Assembly (NCBI GenBank): GCA_047638695.1
Contig: JBLINY010000013.1
Span: 1-64,000, forward strand
Reading direction: 5' to 3'
DNA from: JAHECQ01 sp047638695
GTDB lineage: Bacteria > Actinomycetota > Acidimicrobiia > Acidimicrobiales > SZUA-35
Length of the DNA: 64,000 nt
Below the pieces are notes generated by a model. It was given only the letters and a program-made list of their open reading frames with translations, searched no databases and was not told the origin of the DNA. Shown here in pieces: positions 20,379 to 29,302 of this stretch. How positions within the stretch are numbered: the stretch's first letter is position 1; each line of letters begins with the position of its first letter. A program made the translations under genes and the position numbers.

Positions 20379-21227
20379 ATGACCGAAGGAACCGACCGCA
20401 TCAGTATCCGGCGACAGTGTGGGGTGGCCGACGTCCGCTTGAACCGACCCGAAAAGATGAATGCGTTGGATGCGGCCATGTTCGCGGCCCTGGTGGACAC
20501 CGCCGACGAGTTGGCAGCCGACAACAGTCTCCGATGCGTCGTCCTGTCAGGTGAGGGACGCTCGTTCTGTGCCGGGCTCGATTTTGCCAGCTTCCAGGGC
20601 ATGGCCGATAGCGACGGCCCCGAGTCCCAGAAGTCGGACTCCCAGAGGTCGAACGACGTTCGCGACATCACCAAGGCCGACGAGGGCCGCATCACCCATC
20701 GAGGCCAGCAGGCCGTCTTTGGTTGGACCTCGCTGCCGGTTCCCGTCATCGCCGCCATCACCGGTCACGCGCTTGGCGGCGGCGTGCAGCTCGCGCTCGG
20801 CGCCGACATTCGGATCGTGACGCCAGACGCCAAAATGTCGGTACTCGAGTCGCGATGGGGCCTGATTCCCGACATGACCGGCACCCAGAGTCTGATCAAC
20901 TTAGTTGGTCTGGATGTCGCGAAAGAGATCACGTTCACAGGCCGCATGGTGTCGGGCACGGAGGCTGTCGAGCTTGGTTTGGCCACGCACGTCAGCGACG
21001 ACCCTCACACCATGGCCATCGACTTGGCTCACGAGATCGCGTCGAAGTCACCCGACGCCATTCGGGCCGCCAAGCGGTTGTTCAACGATGCACCCAAGGT
21101 CGATACAGCCACCGGTTTCGAACGCGAGCGGACCGAGATCGGCAAGCTGATTGGCTCGCCGAACCAGATTGAATCGGTGATGGCGTTCTTCGAGAAGCGC
21201 AAGCCCGAGTTCGCCGACCCCACCTGA
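20379..21227 (+). CDS. Enoyl-CoA hydratase/isomerase family protein
   Basis: A 282-residue crotonase-fold enzyme. The oxyanion-hole segments are present: GEGRSFCAGLDFASFQG and ITGHALGGGVQLALGADIRI. The region after it (SVLESRWGLIPDMTGT) carries the usual catalytic glutamate position. It likely acts on a CoA thioester in fatty-acid or related catabolism; exact substrate unresolved. The insertion SDGPESQKSDSQRSND is low-complexity and unusual. Confidence 0.9.
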   Translation: MTEGTDRISIRRQCGVADVRLNRPEKMNALDAAMFAALVDTADELAADNSLRCVVLSGEGRSFCAGLDFASFQGMADSDGPESQKSDSQRSNDVRDITKADEGRITHRGQQAVFGWTSLPVPVIAAITGHALGGGVQLALGADIRIVTPDAKMSVLESRWGLIPDMTGTQSLINLVGLDVAKEITFTGRMVSGTEAVELGLATHVSDDPHTMAIDLAHEIASKSPDAIRAAKRLFNDAPKVDTATGFERERTEIGKLIGSPNQIESVMAFFEKRKPEFADPT

Positions 21228-21263
21228 GCTTTAGGGCGAAGCAGCCGACGCCCGCCGATCGCT

Positions 21264-22862
21264 CTAGATCCCGATGGCCGCACCGACGAGAGCACGCGGA
21301 TCGGCGACACCGGCTAGGTGGTCAGCGGCAACGTCGATCATATGGGCATGACCAAACATGGTCTGACCCCAGGGGTCTTCGCGTAGAGCATGGCCCCGAG
21401 CCTCGAGTCCAGCTGCCCATCCCGACCCTGACTCGATCGCTACCACCAACTCGTGGCGCCGATCCCAAGTGTCAAACCCTGCGGCATCAGGAACCGTCAG
21501 GGTGAAGCGAGGAGCGCTGACGTTGCGTCCGGGGTCGAGTTCTGAACGAAGGAGGCGAGCGGCCATCTGTAGTACGACTTGTGGTTGGCCGTCACCGCCC
21601 ATAGTTCCGAAGACCGTACGGAGCCGTTGGTCGGCATCGGTAATCAGCGCTGGGGCCAGTGTGCTGGGCGGGCGACGGCCGCCCATGAGTTCGGCGGGGT
21701 GGCCTTCGGCCAGCGAGAAACCGATGCCCCGATTGTGCAGGAACACGCCAACCTCGGGAACAGCGAGGTGCGAGCCGAAGCCGGCGGCGTTCGACTGCAT
21801 GAGTGACACACCCATTCGGTTCTTGTCGACCGCGCAGAGGTAGATCGTGCCCCCAGCCGCTGCCGGCGGCTGCAGCCGACTGGCCCGGTCGGGATCGATG
21901 GCCGCTATACGTGGCCCTAGGCGGTCCATGCCCACAAGTTCCAGACCATTCGCGCCCTCAAAGAGAGCATCACGCCGATCAAAGGCGGCCTGTTTTGATG
22001 CCTCCACCAGCAGATGAGCCCACAGCGGATCCTCACTATCCTCCGGGAGCCCGACGGCTTCGGCCATGACAGCGGAAGCAACCGAGAGGTAGCCGCCAGA
22101 GTTCGGGGGGACGGTCCAGAGCGTGTGGCCCCACACGTTCGCTGACGTTGGCTCGACCCAGTCGGCCTGGCTCCGGCCCAGGTCTTCGGAGCTGTACAGG
22201 CCACCGACGGCGTCACCGAGGCGACGAAGCCCGGCACCAAATTCGCCCTCGTACCAAGCCGATCGGCCCTCAGCGGCGATGGCTCTCAACGATCGGGCCA
22301 CGCCGGGACGGGTGATCATCTGGCCGTTGGTCGCCCTTCGGCCCGCCTTGACGTAGTCCTCGTTGCCATCGACGTCGGCTATGCCGGGAATCATGGCGGC
22401 CAAGAGGGGAGAAACAGCGAAGCCATCGCTGGCGAAGCCGATGGCCGGCTCCAGCACCTGCTCCAACGGGAGCGATCCAAGGCGCTCATGCAACGTGGTC
22501 CACCCGTCGACGCATCCAGGCACAGGCACCGAGCGCAGATCGCGACGAAACGTCATCGCCGACTTGCCCTCGGCCCGCATCGCGCCGGCATCGGAGCCGC
22601 TACCGGCCCGCCCCGATGCGTTCAGGGTGAGCGGCGCCTCGTTCCCTCCGAGATGGACGAGTGCCCACAGATCACCACCCATACCGCACATGTGTTGGGT
22701 GGTCACTGCCAAGACCGCTGAGGCAGCAATGGCGGCATCGACCGCATTGCCTCCCGCTCCCATCAATTGAATTCCTGCGCCCGATGCGAGATGGTCGACG
22801 CTGCAAACCATGCCGTTCGGCGCTCGGCGTGTGTGTTCGATGCGGGTGCTCACTAGGGCCAT
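21264..22862 (-). CDS. ggt: Gamma-glutamyltransferase family protein
   Basis: A 532-residue Ntn-hydrolase. GAGGNAVDAAIAASAVLAV near the N-terminus and HMCGMGGDLWALVH are family hallmarks. Autocleavage would occur before the threonine in GGTIYLCAVDKNRMG, giving large and small subunits; the small subunit keeps SLMQSN and the downstream GGRRPPSTLAPAL. No signal peptide is evident, so it is probably cytoplasmic. The residue before the Thr is Gly where Asp is common. It overlaps the upstream phosphodiesterase gene by 10 nt. Substrate may be glutathione or a gamma-glutamyl or acylase-type amide. Confidence 0.9.
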   Translation of the reverse strand: MALVSTRIEHTRRAPNGMVCSVDHLASGAGIQLMGAGGNAVDAAIAASAVLAVTTQHMCGMGGDLWALVHLGGNEAPLTLNASGRAGSGSDAGAMRAEGKSAMTFRRDLRSVPVPGCVDGWTTLHERLGSLPLEQVLEPAIGFASDGFAVSPLLAAMIPGIADVDGNEDYVKAGRRATNGQMITRPGVARSLRAIAAEGRSAWYEGEFGAGLRRLGDAVGGLYSSEDLGRSQADWVEPTSANVWGHTLWTVPPNSGGYLSVASAVMAEAVGLPEDSEDPLWAHLLVEASKQAAFDRRDALFEGANGLELVGMDRLGPRIAAIDPDRASRLQPPAAAGGTIYLCAVDKNRMGVSLMQSNAAGFGSHLAVPEVGVFLHNRGIGFSLAEGHPAELMGGRRPPSTLAPALITDADQRLRTVFGTMGGDGQPQVVLQMAARLLRSELDPGRNVSAPRFTLTVPDAAGFDTWDRRHELVVAIESGSGWAAGLEARGHALREDPWGQTMFGHAHMIDVAADHLAGVADPRALVGAAIGI

Positions 22863-23596
22863 TCTCCTCGTTTGGTCATGACGTCTTTCAGAAGCTGAAC
22901 ACGATCAGTCATCACAGCGTCGACTCCGAGATCAAGCAGCTGGTGCATCTCGCCTTCGGTGTTGATGGTCCACACATGCACCTGAAGGTCCATGTCGTGG
23001 AGTCGCTCGACGAACCGCGCGGTGAGTTTGAACCCTCGACAACTCGGAGGGATCTGTACCGCCCCGTGACGGTCGCCTCCGCCTCGCTTTCCAAGCGCCA
23101 GTGTGCGAACAAGCGCACGCGGACCAGGGGCGGTGCAGAGGCTGGGACCCAAAATTCTAAGAACCTCGGCGACACGCCGGTCGCTGAACGAACCAACGCA
23201 AACTCGATCAACAGCGCGGTGGGCCTGCAGTGTCGAGGCCAACAATGGGACGGCATCATCGGCTTTGGGATCGATGTTGAAGCGGACGTCAGGAAACGAG
23301 AGCAAGAGTTCGTCGAGCGTCGGGATGGTTGCGCCACCACCCAGGTCGATCTCACGTAGCTCCGGCCACGCATGATCGGCAATCGCCCCCGGCCTCCCCG
23401 CCAATCGATTGAGATCGCCGTCGTGAAACGCAACGAGCACGCCGTCACGTGTGCGGTGCACATCGGTCTCGAGATAGCGATAACCCAAGTCGACCGCGTG
23501 TTGGAAGGCCGCCACTGTGTTCTCTGGTGCGTGTTCGTCGCCGCCACGATGGGCAAAGCCGTTCGGCGCAGCCAGATCGAGAAAAGCCCAGGTCAT
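22853..23596 (-). CDS. Glycerophosphodiester phosphodiesterase
   Basis: A 247-residue TIM-barrel GDPD enzyme that splits glycerophosphodiesters to glycerol-3-phosphate and an alcohol. The active site is clear: FAHRGGDEHAPENTVAAF, then ETDVHRTRDGVLVAFHD; VHVWTINT and VDAVMTDR lie in the C-terminal half. I set the start at the ATG 23596 (MTWAFLDLAAPNGFAHRGG); the longer frame to 23890 adds arginine-rich sequence that overlaps a crotonase gene on the other strand. Operon with ggt. Confidence 0.93.
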   Translation of the reverse strand: MTWAFLDLAAPNGFAHRGGDEHAPENTVAAFQHAVDLGYRYLETDVHRTRDGVLVAFHDGDLNRLAGRPGAIADHAWPELREIDLGGGATIPTLDELLLSFPDVRFNIDPKADDAVPLLASTLQAHRAVDRVCVGSFSDRRVAEVLRILGPSLCTAPGPRALVRTLALGKRGGGDRHGAVQIPPSCRGFKLTARFVERLHDMDLQVHVWTINTEGEMHQLLDLGVDAVMTDRVQLLKDVMTKRGEWP

Positions 23597-23697
23597 GAAG
23601 GCACCCAAGTTAGCAACGTCACGGGATGCTCGCGTGGCGCCGCTGCTGTCCTCACCGCAGCAGTGCCCCTGGGTTCTCCACTTAGGGGGTAGCCGAG

Positions 23698-23703
23698 TAC
23701 GGT
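23698..23703 (+). promoter_or_regulatory. Putative -10 box (leaderless) of the second crotonase
   Basis: TACGGT is followed by 6 nt and the GTG at 23710. No Shine-Dalgarno is visible in the intervening bases. Confidence 0.45.
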
Positions 23704-23709
23704 GCACGT

Positions 23710-24492
23710 GTGACTTCTGAGGTACGAATCGAGCGAGACGGCGCCATTGCATGGCTGGTCTTTGACCACGAAGCCCGACGCAACGCCATGACCCTCGCGA
23801 TGTGGAGAGCACTCCCAGCGCTGTGCGCCGAGCTCGATGCCGACGACGATGTCCGGGTTGTTGTGCTGCGGGGCGCTGGCGAGAAGGCATTTGTGGCTGG
23901 CGCCGACATCAGCGAGTTCGAGGAAAGTCGAGTTGGGCCAAAGGCTCCGCTGTATGACGAGGCGACGGCAGCAGGCTATGGAGCCATCGAGAAACTCACG
24001 AAGCCAACGCTGGCCATGATCCACGGAGCGTGTGTCGGCGGCGGTCTCGCCATCTCATTCTGCGCCGACATTCGCTACGCAGCCGACGACGGCCGGTTCG
24101 CGCTACCGCCGGCCAAGCTCGGCCTTGGTTACGGTGCCGCCGCGACGGGGAAGATCGTCGACCTCTTGGGCCCGGCCGTCACCAAGGAGATCGTCTACAC
24201 CGGCAACATCTACGACGCCGAGACAGCCTTGCGGTGGGGGATGGTTAACCATGTCCGTCCGAAGGCCGAACTCGAAGCCTTCGTTCGCGAGCAGGCAACC
24301 ATTATGAGTACTCGTGCACCGCTGACCCAGAAGGCGACGAAGTTGGCGGTCGCAACTCATCTGGCCGATCCCTCGACCCGAGACTTCGCTGCAGCCGAGG
24401 CCGCCGCCAAAGCGTGCTTTGCCAGCGAGGACTACGCCGAAGGCGTTGCTTCGTTCATGGAGAAGCGAGCACCTGTCTTCAGAGGCCGATGA
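23710..24492 (+). CDS. Enoyl-CoA hydratase/isomerase family protein
   Basis: A 260-residue crotonase. GAGEKAFVAGADISEFEE and MIHGACVGGGLAISFCADIRY form the CoA-binding and oxyanion regions; PPAKLGLGYGAAATGKIVDL follows. Distinct from the crotonase at 20.4 kb. It starts a unit with the SirB1-like gene, which begins in an ATGA overlap. Likely beta-oxidation or a related CoA pathway. Confidence 0.92.
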   Translation: MTSEVRIERDGAIAWLVFDHEARRNAMTLAMWRALPALCAELDADDDVRVVVLRGAGEKAFVAGADISEFEESRVGPKAPLYDEATAAGYGAIEKLTKPTLAMIHGACVGGGLAISFCADIRYAADDGRFALPPAKLGLGYGAAATGKIVDLLGPAVTKEIVYTGNIYDAETALRWGMVNHVRPKAELEAFVREQATIMSTRAPLTQKATKLAVATHLADPSTRDFAAAEAAAKACFASEDYAEGVASFMEKRAPVFRGR

Positions 24493-25268
24493 CCGAAGCC
24501 CTGGCATCCCAAATGGGTCGGCTTTTCGCCAAGGGAGCGCGCCCCACCCTCGATCTCGTCACCAGCGTGATCGCCGGCCTGGCCACGCCCGCGGGTGAGG
24601 CCGACAACATCGTGGCGACCTTCGATGCTCTAGCCGCCGACGCCCCGTCCTCAGCCACCACCGCGGCCGGGGTGATCGACTACGTCTTCGGAGATCTGGG
24701 GTTCGCCGGAAACCATCGCAACTACTACGACGTCAACAACTCCTACATGCACAGCGTGCTCGAGCGCAGGGTCGGCATCCCCATCACTCTGTCGGCTGTC
24801 ACGATCGAGATTGGCCGTCGGCTCGGGGTCGGATTCGAACCGATCGGCTTCCCTGGCCACCTGCTCATCCGATCAGGCGAGATGTTCTTCGATCCCTTCG
24901 CTGCTGGCAATTCGCTAGGGCTCGATGACTGCCAAAGCCTGCTGCAACAGATGTACCCGGGCGCCACCCTCGAACCAGAACATACTGCTGTGCTATCGAC
25001 GGCCCAGGTAGGGCACCGCATGATCAACAACCTCAAACAGATCGAGCTGAGCTCCGGCAACCTGTCTGGCGTTATCGACGTCTGCCTCATTGGATTGGCC
25101 CTCCCCGGGTCGGACGCGTCGCACCGCGCTGAGCTGGCCAAGCTCTTCGAGGTCACAGGCCGCCATGACCAGGCAGCGAACATGCACGAGGAACTGGCCA
25201 CCCTCGACCCCAAAGAAGCATCGTTCCACCAACAAGCGGCTGGCCGACTGCGGACCAATCGCAACTAG
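24489..25268 (+). CDS. SirB1/transglutaminase-like protein with tetratricopeptide-like tail
   Basis: A 259-residue protein matching the SirB1 family: IDYVFGDLGFAGNHRNYYDVNNSYMHSVLERRVGIPITLS is the hallmark core, followed by GVGFEPIGFPGHLLIR and FFDPFAAG. The usual catalytic Cys of transglutaminases is not obvious. The last ~70 residues resemble a helical TPR-like repeat region. Start chosen at ATG 24489, overlapping the crotonase stop. Function in the family is poorly known. Confidence 0.85.
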   Translation: MTEALASQMGRLFAKGARPTLDLVTSVIAGLATPAGEADNIVATFDALAADAPSSATTAAGVIDYVFGDLGFAGNHRNYYDVNNSYMHSVLERRVGIPITLSAVTIEIGRRLGVGFEPIGFPGHLLIRSGEMFFDPFAAGNSLGLDDCQSLLQQMYPGATLEPEHTAVLSTAQVGHRMINNLKQIELSSGNLSGVIDVCLIGLALPGSDASHRAELAKLFEVTGRHDQAANMHEELATLDPKEASFHQQAAGRLRTNRN

Positions 25269-25278
25269 GAGACCCACC

Positions 25279-25830
25279 GTGATCGACCCCCAGCTGAAGC
25301 GGTCTCTTGGCCAAATGATCAAGGGGGTGCAGGTTGTCGCCGCGACCCACGATGGTGTCAGTCGTGCCTTCACCTCGCATTGGGTCACCCAGGTGTCATT
25401 CGAAGAGCCCATCGTGATGTCATCGGTCAGCCCGAAACACGACACCTACCCACTGATGTTGGAATCGGGCCGGTTCACGGTGTCGATTCTGGCTGCTGAC
25501 CAGATAATGGAAGGGCAGTACTTCAGCTACCCCGGACGAAAGTTCAACTACGTCGCGACCGAGTTCCTCACCAATGACGACGACGGTCTCCCCGTCGTCC
25601 CCAACTCGATCGCTTGGTTGTCGTGCGAGATCTTCGACCGAATCGAACGGTTCGACCACGATCTGTTCCTGGCAACCGTCACCAAGACGACTGAAGGTCG
25701 CCTCGGCGAACCGCCACTGCTCTACTCAGCTCGCCATGGTTGGAGGAGCACTGGCGACAAGGCTCGCGAGAAGGGCGTCTCCATTCGCGACCAGCTACTC
25801 GAGCGGGTCGCGGCGCAAGAGGCCACCTAG
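25279..25830 (+). CDS. Flavin reductase-like, FMN-binding split-barrel protein
   Basis: A 183-residue protein of the flavin reductase domain family: VQVVAATHDGVSRAFTSHWVTQVSFEEPIVMSSVSPKHDTYPLM fits the FMN-binding split barrel, with FTVSILAADQ after it. Such proteins reduce flavin for a partner monooxygenase or bind FMN. GTG 25279 is preceded by AGGAGA; longer frames running into the SirB1 gene are not credible. It lies 9 nt upstream of an acyl-CoA dehydrogenase gene. Confidence 0.85.
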   Translation: MIDPQLKRSLGQMIKGVQVVAATHDGVSRAFTSHWVTQVSFEEPIVMSSVSPKHDTYPLMLESGRFTVSILAADQIMEGQYFSYPGRKFNYVATEFLTNDDDGLPVVPNSIAWLSCEIFDRIERFDHDLFLATVTKTTEGRLGEPPLLYSARHGWRSTGDKAREKGVSIRDQLLERVAAQEAT

Positions 25831-25839
25831 GATCGGGCC

Positions 25840-27024
25840 ATGTCCGAAGCCATCGTCGATGCCCGCCTCGATCAACTTCTTACCGAGCACGATCCGAAGG
25901 AAAGTCCGGTCGTCGACTTTCTCGGCGCACAATTCGATTTGGGGATTGGCTGGGTCAGCTTTCCCGAAGGGCGGGGCGGCCTCGGTCTTAGTCCCAGTTT
26001 CCAGACGCGAATCAATCAGCGGTTGGCCGATGCCGGTGCACCCAGTCCCTATTATCGCAATCCCATCGGCTACGGCATGGGGGCGCCAACCATCGTCACC
26101 CATGGCAGCGACGACCAACAGACCCGCTACCTGCGACCACTCTTCACCGGTGAAGAGATCTGGTGTCAGCTGTTCTCCGAACCGGGGGCGGGTTCTGATG
26201 TCGCCGGGCTCTCGTCGCGAGCCGAACAGGATGGCGACGAGTGGACGGTCAACGGCCAGAAAGTGTGGACCTCGCTAGCCCACCGAGCTCGCTGGGGCAT
26301 GTTGGTGGCCCGCACCGATCCCGATCAGCCGAAGCACAAGGGTCTCACCTATTTCGTGGTCGACATGTTGCAGGACGGGGTCGAGGTTCGCCCGCTCCGA
26401 CAGATGACGGGCGAGGCCGAGTTCAACGAGGTCTACTTCACCAACGCCCGCATCCCCGATGACGAACGCTTGGGCGAGGTGGGGGAGGGGTGGCGAGTCG
26501 CCCTGACGACTCTGATGAACGAGCGAGTTTCGATCGGTGGCACCGTGCCGGCCAAGGGCAGCGGCATGATCACCCAGGCCACCAAGGCCTTTGCCAGCCA
26601 CGGCGCGAGCGGCCCCGTGCAGCGGCGTGTGCAGAAGGACGAACTGATGAAGCTCTGGCTGCGAGCCGAGGTCCACCGCCTCACCAACATTCGGGCGTCC
26701 CAAATGCGTAAGGTCGGTGTTCCTGGCCCTGAGGGTTCGGTCGGCAAGGTGGCTTCGGCCGATCTGAACAAGGACATCACGGCCTTCACCATGAACCTGC
26801 TCGGGCCCAGCGGCATGCTTTACGGCGAGTACGACCTCGGTCAGCCTCACACTTCAATGGAGTTCTCCGATCCGCAGAAAGCGTTCCTGCGGACACGGGC
26901 CAACTCGATCGAAGGCGGCACCACCGAAGTCATGAAGAACATTCTGGGCGAGCGAGTGCTTGGCCTCCCTGGCGATGTCCGTACCGACAAAGACGTTGCC
27001 TGGAAAGAAGTTCCCCGCAACTAG
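25840..27024 (+). CDS. Acyl-CoA dehydrogenase
   Basis: A 394-residue FAD enzyme of acyl-CoA dehydrogenation. QLFSEPGAGSDVAGLSSRA and VNGQKVWTSLAHRARWGMLVART are the standard FAD and substrate motifs; the C-terminal RTRANSIEGGTTEVMKNILGERVLGLPGD is diagnostic of the family. It is transcribed with, or just after, the flavin reductase. Specific acyl chain unknown. Confidence 0.93.
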   Translation: MSEAIVDARLDQLLTEHDPKESPVVDFLGAQFDLGIGWVSFPEGRGGLGLSPSFQTRINQRLADAGAPSPYYRNPIGYGMGAPTIVTHGSDDQQTRYLRPLFTGEEIWCQLFSEPGAGSDVAGLSSRAEQDGDEWTVNGQKVWTSLAHRARWGMLVARTDPDQPKHKGLTYFVVDMLQDGVEVRPLRQMTGEAEFNEVYFTNARIPDDERLGEVGEGWRVALTTLMNERVSIGGTVPAKGSGMITQATKAFASHGASGPVQRRVQKDELMKLWLRAEVHRLTNIRASQMRKVGVPGPEGSVGKVASADLNKDITAFTMNLLGPSGMLYGEYDLGQPHTSMEFSDPQKAFLRTRANSIEGGTTEVMKNILGERVLGLPGDVRTDKDVAWKEVPRN

Positions 27025-27042
27025 CGGCGGCTCTCTTTCGAG

Positions 27043-27315
27043 GTGCGTCTGACGGCCCCAACAACTGATTCAAGCGCAACGTCCGCCACTCCAGCCAACA
27101 GCGGGCCTCACGATCGGCGACTCCGAGTCGCTGTCGTGACACTCGGGTGCATCGGCGTTCTGGCCTCAGCTACTGGCGGTTCCCCTCGGGATTCTCGGCG
27201 TGGGAATTCTCGCCGCATCTGTTTGGTCCGCAGCTAGACCGGGCCTCTCGTCGTCGGCCTATCGGTGATGATCGCTGCCGCCGGCGTTCTCAACGACCTG
27301 CGCACAGGCGGATAG
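27043..27315 (+). pseudogene. Frameshifted small membrane-protein remnant
   Basis: In one frame GTG 27043 opens a protein ending in hydrophobic LRVAVVTLGCIGVLA. From about 27165 the next frame reads QLLAVPLGILGVGILAASVW, clearly membrane-like. From 27241 the first frame resumes with GPLVVGLSVMIAAAGVLNDL and a stop at 27313-27315. Joined by two compensating shifts these give a plausible three-helix membrane protein of about 90 residues. No family recognised, and a chance run of hydrophobic codons is possible. Confidence 0.35.
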
Positions 27316-27377
27316 ACGTCGTTTCTGACTCTAAATTCATCTATATATTGATAAAATCTGCAAACGCGTACTACATC

Positions 27378-27391
27378 CGAACGTACGTTCG
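27378..27391 (+). promoter_or_regulatory. LexA (SOS) box of the DUF222/HNH gene
   Basis: CGAACGTACGTTCG is a perfect palindrome matching the core of the actinobacterial LexA box (CGAAC-N4-GTTCG). It sits directly upstream of the -10 hexamer, where LexA would block RNA polymerase. Confidence 0.75.
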
Positions 27392-27392
27392 C

Positions 27393-27398
27393 TATACT
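27393..27398 (+). promoter_or_regulatory. Putative -10 box (leaderless) of the DUF222/HNH gene
   Basis: TATACT followed by 7 nt and ATG 27406, in a locally A+T-rich stretch (about 27325-27400) unlike the rest of the window. The LexA box ends 1 nt before it. Confidence 0.65.
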
Positions 27399-27405
27399 AC
27401 TATCC

Positions 27406-28665
27406 ATGATGACGGGGACTCTGGCGGAGTCGCTTTCGCAGGCTCTCTCGACTGACCCAGATGGGTTGTCCGGGGAAGACCTGGCAACCCACGAACTTGC
27501 CCTGCAACGCCTCGATGCTCAGCTAGCCGCAGCCAAGTTCAAAGCAGCTGCAGCCGTTGCTCGCCGGCCGATGACCACCACATCGTTCCGTCGCCCCCAG
27601 CAGTGGGTCATCTTCGAGACCAGACAATCCCAGCGTCACGTGAACCGCGAGTTCCGGATCGCCAAAGTCCTCTCTGAACAGCTGCCGGCGGTGTTGGACT
27701 CGCTCGAACGAGCTGAGATCCAACGCTGCCATGCCGATGTCTTCGTCCGGCTGGCCGACCAAAAGCCACTCGCCGAAGCGCTCACCCGAGACGTAGAGGA
27801 ACTGCTGGTGTTTGCTCGCACCCGCCAGTTCGTCGAGTTCGAAGCGTTAGCGGAAGCGTGGGCCACCATGATGGACCCCACCGACCCACGCGACCTCGAC
27901 GAAGCAGCCCATCACAACCGCTCAATGGTTTGGACCGAACCCGTCGCCGGCGAAGTGCAGGTGGCGTTGCGGATGCCCACCGTCAACTGGGAACAAATCC
28001 ACAACGGCCTCGAAGGCATCCTCGACCAGCTGTTCCTGGCCGACTGGGAACAAGCCCAAACCAAACACGGTGACAACACCACGGTTCAGGATCTTGAACG
28101 CAGCGACCGGCAACGCAACATCGATGCCCTGTTCCAGCTGCTTCGCAGAGGGATCGCGGCCGGCAGCGCCGACCCCGGAGCGACGGCCGTCGTCAACATC
28201 ATCGTCGACCCACAAACCCTCGAAAACGAAGCCGACCGCCAAGCCGGCCGAACCACCCCAACACCCTCAATAACCGATCTTGAAAACTCCCGCTGCGAAA
28301 CCAGCCACGGACGACCCGTCACGCCGTCGATGGCGTTGCTACTCGCCCTCTCCGGCCAAATTCGTCGTGTCGTACTCAACGCACCAAGCCTCGACATGTC
28401 ATCTAAACAGAGACTGTTCACCGGCAACCTCCGGCAAGGCATCCTTATGAAACACCGATGGTGCAACCAAGACGGCTGCGAAACCCTGTCCCACCGATGC
28501 GAAGTCGATCACATCATTCCCGCCTCGCGAGGTGGACCAACCAACGAATCGAACGGCAGACCACTCTGCAGACCCTGCCACCGCCACAAAACCCGACTCG
28601 AAAACCTGGGCCTGGGTCAGACGATGCAACGGATCAACGATGAATCGGAACCGACGGCGCCCTAG
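27406..28665 (+). CDS. DUF222/HNH endonuclease (13E12 repeat family type)
   Basis: A 419-residue protein. The N-terminal ~300 residues are the helical DUF222 region (ELALQRLDAQLAAAKFKAAA onward). The C-terminal HNH nuclease shows RWCNQDGC, CEVDHIIPASRGGPTNESNG and LCRPCHRHK, i.e. two Cys pairs around the DH and final H. This architecture is common in mycobacteria and relatives as the 13E12 repeat family, where several copies are LexA-controlled. A LexA box precedes it here. Its last bases overlap the opposing phosphatase stop in CTAG. Confidence 0.9.
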   Translation: MMTGTLAESLSQALSTDPDGLSGEDLATHELALQRLDAQLAAAKFKAAAAVARRPMTTTSFRRPQQWVIFETRQSQRHVNREFRIAKVLSEQLPAVLDSLERAEIQRCHADVFVRLADQKPLAEALTRDVEELLVFARTRQFVEFEALAEAWATMMDPTDPRDLDEAAHHNRSMVWTEPVAGEVQVALRMPTVNWEQIHNGLEGILDQLFLADWEQAQTKHGDNTTVQDLERSDRQRNIDALFQLLRRGIAAGSADPGATAVVNIIVDPQTLENEADRQAGRTTPTPSITDLENSRCETSHGRPVTPSMALLLALSGQIRRVVLNAPSLDMSSKQRLFTGNLRQGILMKHRWCNQDGCETLSHRCEVDHIIPASRGGPTNESNGRPLCRPCHRHKTRLENLGLGQTMQRINDESEPTAP

Positions 28666-29258
28666 CTGAGCAGAAGCTCGGGGGTCGAGCGCAGATGACC
28701 GGTGTCATTGAGGCTCAGCACCGAGCTCTCTCCCGACGATGCGAACATGAAGCGGTTGATGCTGGTGTAGTCAGGGTTGAAGAACATTCGGTCGGCGATC
28801 CCCAAGACCCGGGCTGCGATTATGTTGATAACACCGCCGTGACACACGACGGCCACCCGCTGACCCCGGTGACGTTCGACAATCTCGTCGATGGCTGGCA
28901 TCAGCACGCCAGCAAAATCCGACCGTGTCATGGTCTCCTCGGATGCCACATAGGCCTTCCACTTCGCCTTGTCCTTCCGCAGCTCTTCCAGCGGGATATA
29001 GCTGCTCTCGCTGTGGTCGAACTCGCGGACTCGTTCATCGACGGAGGCTTCCAGCTCGAAACGACGCTCGAGGGGCTCACATGTCTGTCGGGCCCGAGCC
29101 ATCGGGCTGACGTAGATGGCGTCGAGGTGTTCTGAAGCAATCCAGTCGGCCACAGCCGCGGCCTGGCGATGGCCAACATCGGTGAGATCGGGGTCGGCAC
29201 CACCGGCCACTCCTTCAACTCGCTCCGGGCGTCCATGACGAATCACGATGAGTTCCAT
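28662..29258 (-). CDS. Histidine phosphatase family protein
   Basis: A 198-residue phosphoglycerate-mutase-like enzyme. The phosphohistidine motif is IVIRHGRPE at the N-terminus; SPMARARQTCEPL and VAVVCHGGVINII give the second catalytic histidine. It probably removes phosphate from a small metabolite. It is divergent from pyruvate kinase, with 44 nt between starts, so a shared promoter region is likely. Confidence 0.9.
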   Translation of the reverse strand: MELIVIRHGRPERVEGVAGGADPDLTDVGHRQAAAVADWIASEHLDAIYVSPMARARQTCEPLERRFELEASVDERVREFDHSESSYIPLEELRKDKAKWKAYVASEETMTRSDFAGVLMPAIDEIVERHRGQRVAVVCHGGVINIIAARVLGIADRMFFNPDYTSINRFMFASSGESSVLSLNDTGHLRSTPELLLS

Positions 29259-29290
29259 CGAGCGTCGAGGCTACGCCCCGGCATCGGCCC

Positions 29291-29296
29291 TAGCAT
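29291..29296 (+). promoter_or_regulatory. Putative -10 box (leaderless) of pyk
   Basis: TAGCAT followed by 6 nt and GTG 29303, with no purine-rich Shine-Dalgarno between. Confidence 0.5.
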
Positions 29297-29302
29297 CGAT
29301 GC

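Noticed and set aside
22863..23890. Long N-terminal extension of the phosphodiesterase upstream of 23596
   Set aside because: The extension is arginine-rich and non-conserved, and it overlaps the divergent crotonase gene and its promoter.
27406..28665. Mobile element, homing endonuclease or intein
   Set aside because: It is a free-standing DUF222/HNH gene with its own promoter; no interrupted host gene, flanking repeats or intein motifs.
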